A stretch of DNA of 64,000 nucleotides from Diatrype stigma. Lineage: Eukaryota; Ascomycota; Sordariomycetes; Xylariales; Diatrypaceae. The translations under genes and the position numbers were made by a program. The DNA lies in NCBI GenBank assembly GCA_022225965.2, contig JAKJXP020000047.1, positions 186,001 through 250,000 on the forward strand. The letters run 5' to 3'. This document shows, piece by piece, positions 36,143 to 45,824 of this stretch; position 1 is the stretch's first letter, and each line of letters opens with the position of its first letter. The notes under the pieces are model-generated. The model saw nothing but the letters and a program-made list of their open reading frames with translations, was not told the origin of the DNA and made no database searches.

Positions 36143-36879
36143 GGAAAAAATCTCATGATAGATCACGTTAATGCCACCAACGCCGCATCTCGAGTTTTGG
36201 CGGACATCGGGATAGCTTATGTATGATTAAAAAAAGAAAAAAGAAGGGCTCGGAAACCCACGAGTCTACGAATCGCCGATCAAGAAGCTTTACAGATGAG
36301 ATGATTATGTGTAGAGGTGCTTTTCCTCGGACGAAGTCGCATAGCGATTGGATGAACTCTCCTCTGGCCGGATATATGTGTATATTAAACGGGCAAGCGC
36401 ATAGAACGCATTGTATGGTGGTGGGCAGGTAGGCGTTCAGATGTCAGCAATGGGACGGCAGTTGCATGTTTTCCAGTTCCGGCGTCTTCGTTTCCTGGTC
36501 CGTTTAAGTGTTGCCCAGGGGAACCTCAATTCATGAAATCTAGGTACATATACCTACCTGCCTGGGTATTGTGATGTCTATCTGAGAGTGTACTTGGGTA
36601 CGGTTCCTGAGTGGTCGTTGTTGAGCTCGTTAGTTGCCCTGGAAATCAAATACTTTCAACAGGGCATCCATCCATCCATACATTTATTCATTCCATCCCG
36701 CCCATCCCGTCCACCCAACAATCATCTGTTCTTTCCTTCAACCTCGCATACACCTCCCGTACGCGTACCACATCAGTCTTGTATATGTTGCACATTCGGG
36801 ATTAATCCTTCTCATCATTTGTACAGCCATTACATCAATAGACCATCAGACCAATAACGACATCAATTACATTGCAGGC
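36143..36879. other. Intergenic region tim23 / unknown gene
   Basis: The 3' flank of tim23 and the upstream region of the next gene. An in-frame open stretch from 36634 runs into the next start codon, but its composition (Pro/Ser/Ile, place-name-like repeats of CATCC) is not protein-like. I see no gene. Confidence 0.6.
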
Positions 36880-38187
36880 ATGGCACCCGACGCAAGTTCA
36901 GCAGAGAAGCTCAAAGAGCGGCTCGTACAGCATTGCCTCGCCATATGGCACTCGAAGGCAAAGCCGATGACGTTCGATGAGTACGTTGGGCGGCAGAGGG
37001 AGTGGCGATTTGGCGATGAAGACCTGTACAGTCGTGAGGACGGCGCGCTCGTCTTAGACAGCACGCCCGTCTCAGAGACCAAGCCCACTTCGGTCAACAA
37101 GCCCGTCGCGGACAAGACTCCCCCGAAATACCTTTTTGTCCCCTTCGATTTCTCAACTCCTACCGACCACCAGCTCCTCGAGGAGGACCTAGCTCTCAAG
37201 GCTACGATCAGTCAGACCGGCTTCGGCGCCGCGCAGGCTCTGCTAGATGAAGAGATCGAGAAGGGCGGTTTCCTCTTCTTCGAGAGAGATGCTGTCCCGT
37301 TGGACCAGATGAAAACATCCGAGAAGGTTGGTAACGTAGTCTTAGCCGTCCAATTTTCCCCTTTCTTTCGTATACCTTATTCTACCTTATTCTATCCGAT
37401 ACTAGATCTCGGGGCTATCTTTGCTAATCAACCCCCCTCAACCTCTCAGGTTCATCTTGTTGCCAAATACCGTCTCCTGGGCGAGACCCCGGTCAAGCCC
37501 CCCTCCCCACCACCCCAGAAGAAGATGTTCATGGTTAGCATCATCGGGGGCGAGAAGCTCGACATGAAGCCGTTCTTTGCGGCGACCAACATGGACTACA
37601 TCCGGTTTTTTCGCCACCTAAGCGATGTCTCCGAGAAGCACAGGATCGCCAACGAAGCTGCTGAAGCTGCAGCGCAAGACACCTCGACCACTACCACGAC
37701 AACGACAACGACGGATGACCCCTCCCAACCCTCCTCGACTGCCGACGCTCCCTAGGAGGGCCAGTACGGCGGATTTCCGAGCGAGGCCAAGCAGAGATGG
37801 GCGAAGGAGTTCCTGCGCGACGCCATCGACTGCCTGGAAGTCGATAAGTGGTCGTTCCTGATCGCGGACGCGTCCGCAGGGACCCCGCGCCTGACGGCAG
37901 AGAAAGTGTGGACGTCTCTGGCCTCGTCGGAGGTGCTGGATGATATGTTCAGTGCAGTGGGCGGAGAGGAAAGCAAGCTCGCCCCCGTCCTTATGCGCGT
38001 AAGTCCCACAGATCTCCTGTTCAAGTGACGAAAACTACGTAGACCGCCGTTGTTCGCTAACATGCCGTTTGCCATTTTACAGACTTGCCATATCGAGCAG
38101 GCCAGAAGCATCAGCTACTCGCAAAACACACAAAGCGCCGCCGAGGCTGACAATGTACCGCAGCAAGATGCAGCGCAGCCATCTTGA
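36880..38187 (+). CDS. Unknown protein gene interrupted by in-frame TAG
   Basis: Start MAPDASSAEKLKERL at 36880. Exon 1 is 36880..37326. A 123-bp intron (donor GTTGGT, GCTAATC branch, acceptor CTCAG) joins TSEK to VHLVAKYRLLG at 37450; its length is a multiple of three with no stop, so retention is also possible. From 37450 the frame runs through a Thr-rich stretch (about 9 Thr) to TAG at 37753-37755. The same frame then continues, clearly coding, for 81 codons (GGFPSEAKQRWAKEFL, ALEVDKW-like text) to a GTAAGT donor at 37999, and a final exon 38083..38187 ends TGA. So the visible gene is either truncated at TAG, uses a non-canonical intron that removes the TAG, or is read through. Other motifs are PKYLFVPFDFSTPTDHQLLEEDL and MVSIIGGEKLDMKPFF. 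I do not recognise the family; it looks soluble with no signal peptide. Confidence 0.6.
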
Positions 38188-38840
38188 GGTTGTGGCTATA
38201 TAATGGCCATGTTTTCTCAACACACAATAGTTGCAAATGCTACCTGAGGTGCGATGGAATGTCGCCCATTGTAGGATATGGATAGATGCTTTCATCTTGG
38301 TTGAACCCGCTGGGTGATAGGCCAGTTCCTTTCACATGGCTGCACGTTAGGTTATAGGAAGACCGTGATACATGGCTGGCTAGGCACCAATGTTTGTTTG
38401 TACAGTACTCCCAGTTGCTAGACTGCTAAATACATTGTTGTGTAACATCATTTACCGGTAGACGGGCATTGTCGTGATTTATGTATAGAAATATCTGTAG
38501 AGAATCCGTATCTGGTGGTATACTCGAAGACTGTTCGATACAAACTTGCATCAGTAAGTGAACAGGTGACAGGCCTGTCTGGCAAGGTTCTAGCACCTCC
38601 GTTCACTTACATGGAAACATTTCCTACCTATTATTATCATCTTCTTGATTACCATTGCGTCACCACCTTGTCTCAAACAGTCCGCCATATATGAACTCTG
38701 TCCTTCTTTCGCCTCTTGGCCAGCCATCCTGAAGCCCCAAGTCCGAGACGAGTCACCCGACGGAAACCCTGACAGCTTGCCCCTATCGTCACAACATACA
38801 ATACTAACACGTTTCCCTTATCAGCCAGTTGGACGTCACG
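38188..38840. other. Intergenic region
   Basis: Nothing beyond the 3' flank of the preceding gene and the upstream region of a doubtful small gene is recognised. Confidence 0.5.
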
Positions 38841-39228
38841 ATGTGTTGGCCAGTCAAGGACATCTATATCGAGGAAGATCCTGATGAATACGTCTGGAAT
38901 GGCAGAAGATGGGTTCTAGCCAGAGGAGGCACGGTAAGTTGTTATCCCTATTGTTATAATCTATCCCTCATGTTGCAAGACTCCTCTATACCAAATGACA
39001 TACGTGAGCAACCTGCGTCCTGCTCCCCCAATACTATGGTATTGTCCTCACGTTATCCCTATCCCTGTTTGTGGACCAGGGGGGTTGAGGCTTGCAGCAA
39101 ACTTGCTCAAAGCCGCACCCAAGCCGCGTCCGAGTCGTATGGTAAGGCGGAGGCGGCTTGCTAGATGCGGCTTCTCGGCGGCTGTGAAGAAGGTGATCCT
39201 AATGCACTCGGGGAAGACAAAACTCTGA
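38841..39228 (+). CDS. Doubtful small gene, basic product
   Basis: A start at 38841 opens a 31-codon, protein-like stretch (MCWPVKDIYIEEDPDEYVWN...) ending at a textbook donor ACG|GTAAGT (38934). About 150 bp downstream a second coding-like stretch (GLRLAANLLKAAPKPRPS, then a basic RMVRRRRLARCGF) ends at a stop at 39228. The natural acceptor ggaccag at 39079 gives the wrong phase for that second frame. The alternative acceptor at 39089 keeps phase but yields a different 25-residue tail ending at 39164. Exon 1 could also belong to the next gene (39520). I report it because exon 1 looks real; the structure is unresolved. Confidence 0.35.
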
Positions 39229-39519
39229 GAGGTAAACAACAATGCTAGAGTGTTTGCCTTCTTCGTCATCAAGGTGTGCACAGTTTTGTCTGACCACCTC
39301 CAAACTCCATCCCATCTCTCATTGTTTACATCCTGCACATCAGATGAACAATTGCCATTGATGATATTGGCCCGTCATCAGATCACTATTTCTACTTCCC
39401 TTTGATACCACAAGGTCCTGGATGCTCGATCCTCATTGTGAGGGTGTAATTGTTATTCCAGTCCGCAACGTGTGGCGCTAGTCCTATTTTCTGCTATTTG
39501 ATGCTGGAAGCTGCCTGCC

Positions 39520-41144
39520 ATGGCGAGCAATAATACAAATAAGCCAGACCCCAACCCAAAGGCCTCGACCCAGTCAACTACAAAACCTACATCTTCCAGC
39601 ACCAGGAAGCCTGCCACCAGAGCCAATTATCAGGACGACCACGTGAGAGACACCAGCACAGCCACTCAGATTCCAGCTCGCCCTGCATCAGCAACTCAGC
39701 AGCGGGAATTCACTCCAGTTTTCGAACCTGTTGGACCGGCAAACAACACCCACCAAGTCACCAATTACCCCGGTGGATACACCCATACCACCCTGCCTAC
39801 CGCCAACCCTCCCGTCGGTTTTCAGCAGCAACCTTACACCCAGCAGGCTCCATCGTTCGTTCCTCAGGTACAGGCTCCTGCTCCTCTCTTCTATCAGCCA
39901 GCCCCTCCTACCATCTCTTCTGGTTATTACTACTACCCTGTAAGCACTTGATACTTTTTCAATATGGAAGCGCGATCTACATACACCGCACCCACCCAGG
40001 GGCCGGGCGCCCAGAACTTCACTGAGAACCCCGTGCCTTCCATGGCCCGAGGGCCCATGATCCACGAGTGGCGTCCCCGTTTCGATGGACAGTGTCCTCC
40101 ACAGCCAGCCTTTCCACAGCAAGCCTGCGCGCAGCCGGCTTTCCAGCCTGTGCAGATGGCCGCCCCAACCCAGGTAATATTTTACCAAATTCCTAACATT
40201 GCCCAGATGGCCTGGCCTATCCCACTTGCCTACTTCCCTCTTAACCTAACAGTGCGTATGCATCAGCCATTGGTGTTATCCCAGTGCTTCTTCTTGTAAT
40301 TCTCGGGCTACTTGGTTCGCCCGGTGCATTGGTTTCCTCCACTGACAGCCCTTCTGTTGACCGATCAACAGATCCCCATTTCTCAATCTAATCTTCCATC
40401 CCAAGTTCCTTGGTAGCCGCGGGATGCAACTGATATCGGATGACCGAATTGCTCAAGGCAACTTGCACAATAGGATCATGCACTTTAACCTGTCTAGATA
40501 ATGATCCTGCCAAATGATATATGCTACTAACTTTATTTCCTTATCTGATTATCTATCTCGCAACTCAATTGGAAGCCACGCTAATACCTCTCGCCAAATA
40601 GATGCAGGCCGGATTCGTCGGCCAGCCCGTGCCCATGCACCCCATGGCCTACCCAGGTCAGCCCCAGCAGCAGCAGTTCGTCGTGCAGCCCGGCTTCCAA
40701 GCCGGTCAGATCCCAGCTCAGCCCGGCCCTCCTGCCCATGTCATGGGTCACCCGAACCAGTTCCTCACGGGCCAGCCGGGCCAGTTCATGCAGGCGCCGG
40801 GCGCGCCCCAGGGCGGCTTCCAGTACCCGGCTCCCCAGCAGCCCGGCGGCTTCCAGCAGGTCGGCGGGGGCGTGGTGAACGTCGCGAACCTGCCGCCCGA
40901 GATCATGGGCATGGGCCGCACCCGCGCCGAGTTCGCCGCCGAGCAGGCCCACGCCGCGATGCACAACGAGGTCAACGAGCCCCAGGACTTCCAGCCCGCC
41001 GACCCCAACCCCGGACGCATGTACTGGTGCCGCCAGCTCGACAACGAGTGGACCCAGGTCAGCCGCGCCACCATCGACGGCACTCCCTGCCGCTGGTACG
41101 TCTGGCCGAGCGGTGTCTTCTACGCTGTTCGCCTGGAGGAGTAA
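39520..41144 (+). CDS. Q/P-rich protein with Trp-rich C-terminal module, unknown
   Basis: Three exons, all phase 0: 39520..39939, 40000..40173 and 40602..41144; 378 residues. Introns are 60 bp (GTAAGC, CCCAG) and 428 bp (GTAATA, CTAATAC branch, ATAG), the latter long for this region. The first 320 residues are low complexity, rich in Pro, Gln, Ala and Gly, with repeated PQQ, QPG and FQ motifs, like a disordered or condensate-prone region. The C-terminus is compact and clearly structured: DPNPGRMYWCRQLDNEWTQ, TPCRWYVWPSGVFYAVRLEE. Third-position GC is high in the last exon. I do not recognise the family. A GTAAGT just after the stop (41161) suggests a 3' UTR intron. The exon at 38841 could be an upstream exon of this gene. 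Confidence 0.7.
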
Positions 41145-43186
41145 GCTCGTTACGGCTCGGTAAGTTCACCCTATCTAGTTTCCTTGATGCACTCAAGCTG
41201 ACCCCAGAGCTTAGGTTCATGCACAATCCTATGCGACACCTCCGGCTACCTACCTACTTTGTGAACGGCTCCATCGGACATGGACCGGTCAGCATACTAC
41301 AATCGCGCCTCAGGTTTAAGCAGCTAGCTAACATGTCTCAGGCTGTATTTCCATATTTCCTTGCGTTTATGTACACGGCGTTTCTTTCACGACTATAGAC
41401 GAAGCCTCCTCAGAGCCAATCAAAGCTGTTATGGAACTGTAAGTTGAATCCATTCTCAATCTGATCGTACAATATGCTAGTGCTAACCAATACTTCCAAG
41501 TGTTAAGCAGACCGACATCGACTTCCAACGTTGAACTTGTCTTAAAGTTTTGGCTTTCGAGATTCCAACACTTCACCATCCAACATCTTCGCTGCAAGCA
41601 CCAGCAGGACTTGACAACGATTCAAGATGGACAACCAGAGCAAAATGGCTGAGTGACATGGCAGATTCTTCGACTTCTTTTCTTTCTTTTCTTTCTTTTC
41701 TTTCTTTTCTTTCTTTCCATCTTCGACTCAATGTGTTTTTCGGCATTTTCTTGTTTTCCTGTTGATCATTGCGAGGCATAAGGATGGCAAGGATAGGCAA
41801 GGCAGGCCTATGGCGTTAGAAGGCTGCCCTTTTCATACACTAATGGTTTATGATTGCTCACCTCTACGGAGACGAGACGTATATGACACTTTTCTTTGCC
41901 TTGTACATTTCCCCAAGTAGGTAGCCGTCGCATAGGAACCGATATTCTTGCCCCCAATGATCCTGAGGTGAATATGTGACAAGTCTGGCCTGGCTGGACT
42001 AGTGCAGTTGCTTGCTCGATCTTTCTTATTTCGGCAAATTCCTTATCTGAGAGCCTCATGTGGTAATTACACTGATAAGATAGAGTCCGTATTCTACTGG
42101 TAGGTTCAAAGCACACAACCCGCATCGATGAGGATACCTAATCAATGTAGCAGAAGTATTGTGATAGATCTTGATCTACCTAGGTATTCTTGTGCAGAAG
42201 GTACCTTCTGCTTGGGTTGGAGCCACCGGAAATAAAGCGGCAAGCCAATTCACCACGGTTGCAGGTGATTTGGCTTGATCTTGATGGCGGAAGCGCACAC
42301 GAGCAGGTAGCTAGTATCTCCGCGTGATATATGGACTTTATGTAGGGAATATATTCATTTCCGGATCGACGGATACAGTATACAAGCCGTCATATTGACA
42401 TCGATGCTCTGATAGTCGAGTCAATTTGGGATGACAATGGCAAATTGACGTTCGCTAGCGCTGAAGTTGGGGAAAGGTGGGACCAGTGGGCGGCTGCAGT
42501 GGGTTAGTGAGTATTGTACATACTACATACCGCATACATACCTGCACCACTATTTAGGACTGACCAATCAAATATCACCACACAACCGAAACAGGAAACT
42601 GGTATAATGGTGTCCCCATTATAAAGCGGCAACTAGTTAGTGGTAACGCATGGCTGGAGCTGTCAGGCTGTACATACCTACACACATGAGAATGGTCACG
42701 ATCCAGAAGGTCCCAGTTCATGACCTTGGAATAGCACGCATTCCCCATTGCATAACAATGCATCGCTATTATATTTGGTCTCCGCCATCAAGTCGTATAT
42801 TCTTGTCAGCTCTCTCATATCTCATTGACGCACAGTAACGAGCACACACGAACAACATAGTGCATGAACCATCCATACATGGACCTGCCGAGATCGAACC
42901 TCTAAGCCATTTTCTGTTCCACTCAACTCTTTGCCCCAGCCGAGTTAACTATATCAAAATACCCTCAATCCATGGCCCCAACCCGAACCTTAGGCCCTAC
43001 CAGAAACTCCGTCGCTTGCGAACACTTCACCAGACTCCGCCAAGGACCACGGCTGCCCTTGGCACACCAGAACTGACCACGCTCAGCACTGCCAGACTTC
43101 GACGATCAAACGACACAGGCTAGCTCTTAAACAGACTCGGGTAAGCGGCGGTTCGATAACTCGATTCTGGGAGTAGGGGTAGTTAG
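41145..43186. other. Intergenic region
   Basis: Two kilobases without a credible exon. It contains a (ttttctttc) tandem array at about 41677-41716. TATA-rich and TACCTA motifs are scattered through it. Confidence 0.6.
41677..41716. repeat. 9-bp pyrimidine tandem repeat
   Basis: Four or more units of a TTTTCTTTC-type repeat, non-coding. Confidence 0.85.
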
Positions 43187-43962
43187 CTATATAGACGCTG
43201 ACCTCAATTTGGATTTCCCCTGTTGTGTTTCTGACAGTATGCAAACAAGGCTTTGATACCTCTCTAGGATTATTCGGGCGAGTTCAATTACCGTGTAGGC
43301 TAGTAAGATGCCAAAGTTGACCATCGTCGGCAGGGCTATAAGCAGTGTCCTGACGTCGCTGATTGTGAATTCCCAACGACCTAAATGGACCGAGATGGCA
43401 ACACAGATAACGTAGAAGGTGATTTTCCTATCGTGCTCATTAGTCTGAAGAAATCGATGAGTCTGTTCTTGACGGCTATGGGCGGAGTAGCTTGAAGTCT
43501 TTGACACATGCTCATTCAATAGTGTGAAGCTTCCATCATTCAGTCCTTGACATGGTGCTCTGATCGTATGAAGGCTCTTGACACTCGAGTATGCAAGGAT
43601 AGGAGGGGTACTATACCGAGGATCGTTGTGGGCACTTACGCATGGTTGCTACGAATGTTCATGATGATGAAGATGATCAAGAAAAGGAGCCAGGTCGCCG
43701 AACTGCCTTAGTCAGCGGCGGCGAACATTGGTGAATGGGGGTCTCGACATACAGCACTATCATTGCGTTTGTCTGGGCTTGTCCATCAAGTGTGGGTGCC
43801 ACTAAAACCTCTAAGATACCAAGAAACCCCATCATTATGAAGATAGAGACCAGATTGGAGGCGTTGCGAGACCGGTCTGCGGTAGGGGATAAGTGTGTCT
43901 GCCCGGCCATAATGAGCAATTGCTTTAGTTCCTGAAAGTTGTGCTGACGAAGTAAAGCCAGT
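43187..43962 (-). CDS. Membrane protein, C-terminal exons only recognised
   Basis: Exons 43962..43753, 43702..43640 and 43427..43187 join in phase. Donors are GTATGT and GTAAGT; acceptors follow gactaaggcag and actaatgagcacgatag. The product has a helical start (LALLRQHNFQELKQLL) and then four hydrophobic segments: VSIFIMMGFLGILEVLVAP, ATWLLFLIIFIIMN, ITFYVICVAISV and LLIALPTMVNFGILLAYTVI. The arrangement recalls the C-terminal membrane part of fungal CorA-like or ankyrin-associated proteins, but I cannot name the family. The acceptor at 43963 implies a missing upstream exon that I could not find. Alternatively translation begins at the ATG at 43910, giving 153 residues. It may be a gene remnant, as the next DNA upstream is a decayed repeat island. 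Confidence 0.5.
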
Positions 43963-44405
43963 CTTGTATGTTAGGTGGCAACTGGAAGATGGTAAACTAG
44001 AACAACTGACAGCAACACCTGTTAAATAGACAGGTTTGCGAAGAAGGGGAATAAGACGTGGGCAAGTTTAAAAACGTTGATGTCCTGGCATATACCAGGA
44101 GTTTCCTTTCTCATTGGGCAACAGGTGTAAGGAAAAGATCCGCCGCCCGTGTTACCCGATAATACCGAATCCGACAACCTGATTGGTGCGGTTTGGATAG
44201 GCAAAAAAACCCATGTAAACAGGGGAAGTTTTCTTTTCTACGTTGAGCGGTAAGATACTTCCACCAGCCATACAAATTGTATGCGCACTACAAGTACTAC
44301 CCCATGCTGCTATTTAATACCCATACCATATATCTATAATTGCACTGCATTCTTAGCGACTTGAAGGGGGTACTAGCAGCGGTACACATATGGCTCTATA
44401 AAAAA

Positions 44406-44665
44406 TTAATCCAGATGTTTTCCTTTTAAAATTTCGTAAATAAAATAAGTACAGTTATAACTTTTAATTTTCGCTTTTTTTTTAAAAAGCCGTATAATTA
44501 CGGCAAAATTGCGACTGCTATTATTATAGCGGCTTGCATATTTAAAGCGCTTAAAAAGCGAGCCGCTCACGACGTTTAGAGTGGTATATTTGCTGCAAAT
44601 TTGCGGCAAGTATACCACTCAAGGGGCTGGCACAGTACCCAAAGTTAAGGGAAAACATCCAGCTC
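44406..44665. mobile_element. Decayed inverted-repeat element in AT-rich island
   Basis: Imperfect terminal inverted repeats are seen: CCAGATGTTTTCC at 44412 on the left and GGAAAACATCCAG near 44650 on the right. A second inverted repeat lies inside at 44580-44621 (gagtggtatatttgc against its complement gcaagtataccactc, two mismatches that are C-to-T changes). Composition is AT-rich, unlike its flanks. A RIP-damaged DNA transposon fragment is the likeliest reading; the class is unknown. Confidence 0.5.
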
Positions 44666-44680
44666 CCAATACCCCCCCCA

Positions 44681-44707
44681 CCCCCCCCCCCCCCCCCCCC
44701 CCCCCCC
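44681..44707. repeat. poly-C tract (27 bp)
   Basis: An uninterrupted run of C, preceded by another 8-C run at 44672-44679. It ends just before a 14-bp tandem repeat. Confidence 0.95.
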
Positions 44708-44720
44708 AAGACCCTAAGGA

Positions 44721-44762
44721 CCCATACAGCAGCACCCATACAGCAGCACTCATACAGCTGCA
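44721..44762. repeat. 14-bp tandem repeat, three copies
   Basis: cccatacagcagca twice and one diverged copy (ctcatacagctgca), directly adjacent to each other. Confidence 0.9.
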
Positions 44763-45824
44763 ACAACAAAATAAAGTCGCAATGGCTTTACCTTTATATA
44801 CCTATATAATTGTACCAACTGCTATTATAAACAATATACGAAAGTAGCTATTAAAAGTCGGTTTACCTTTAAACAAACCCCCCTAGTGTAATTTTGGCTT
44901 AAATATACTATATAACCTCCATGTATAATTATCTAGCGCATAATGCAGTATGATGTGCCTAGAAAGATCTGCTAAAGCTCTTTGCTTTAGCGGTATTAGC
45001 GCTATGACATAGCACTTAGTCCCCTAAGTCTTATGTATACTGTACATGGCAATGCTTGTGTGTACTGTAAGGGAAAGTAGCTGGGTCAACCGATCGACTC
45101 GTGGCAGACATATACATGGTCGATAGCACCTAGTCCAAAAGACCAAGGGCTCCCCATATCTAGAGAACGGGTTCTAGTTCGGAGTTCACAGCGGCCTAAG
45201 AGCAGTCAAACGTGGCGAATAGTCGGTCGATACACCATTCAGGGGTCATCTTACAGTCGCTTGCGGTCAGTACAGTGGCAGTATACACAACTCAGTTGCT
45301 ATATAGCGTGCTTGCAAGAGCTACTGGCCAACAGCAGCAGCACCTATGCTCTTTAGAAACCGCACCCACGCATTCCCTTTGGATATCTAAAACATACACA
45401 CACACACAACACGGTTCCGTTCCGCACCACTGGGAGGGGAGCGGACGCCTTCCACAATGCTCGTCCATCGGGGATATACTCGTAGATCGTTGCAAAATAA
45501 AAGACAAAGGGAAGAACTGGGAAGTCGCGGGAGGAGGCTTTTCCCTCCATCCTCGATACGACTGTGTCGAAGAAACTTCTCTGCCTCCCCCGGAAAAGTA
45601 GCGAGACGAGCCGGTATAAAAAAACCCTGCATCCGCATCTCCAGCTGTCTGTTCTGCCCCACGCCATACGCCACGAAAAGTATAGTTTTCAACAAAAGCC
45701 CACAAGGGGGTCGGTTCGGCTTCGTCGTGGACTATCATAACCCTACGTCCAATGGATGACTGGCATCAAGGCCGGTTCCGTGCCAGTATTCAAATTCGAA
45801 TGGGAGAAGAGAAATTTTACATGT

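Larger units (their letters stand above)
43963..45824. other. Intergenic region with repeat island
   Basis: It contains a decayed inverted-repeat element (44406-44665), a C-rich tract (44671-44707) and three copies of a 14-bp unit. Open frames at 45212-45760 on both strands have no protein-like character and overlap each other. Confidence 0.6.

Noticed and set aside
40174..40254. Possible 48-nt extra exon in the Q/P-rich gene
   Set aside because: The stretch after gcccag at 40206 is open and followed by a GTGCGT, but the intron it implies would be only 33 bp, too short to splice.
40514..41398. 294-codon plus-strand frame over the Q/P-rich gene
   Set aside because: It is an out-of-frame shadow of the GC-rich last exon; its Arg/Pro/Ala-rich text is typical of such shadows, and the other frame has a consistent three-exon gene.
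42870..42910. tRNA-like T-loop (reverse complement ggttcgatctcgg)
   Set aside because: The T-stem does not pair well and no acceptor, D or anticodon arm could be placed around it.
45212..45760. Overlapping frames on both strands at 45.2-45.8 kb
   Set aside because: Five frames of about 100 codons overlap each other with no conserved motif or splice pattern, so no gene is called.
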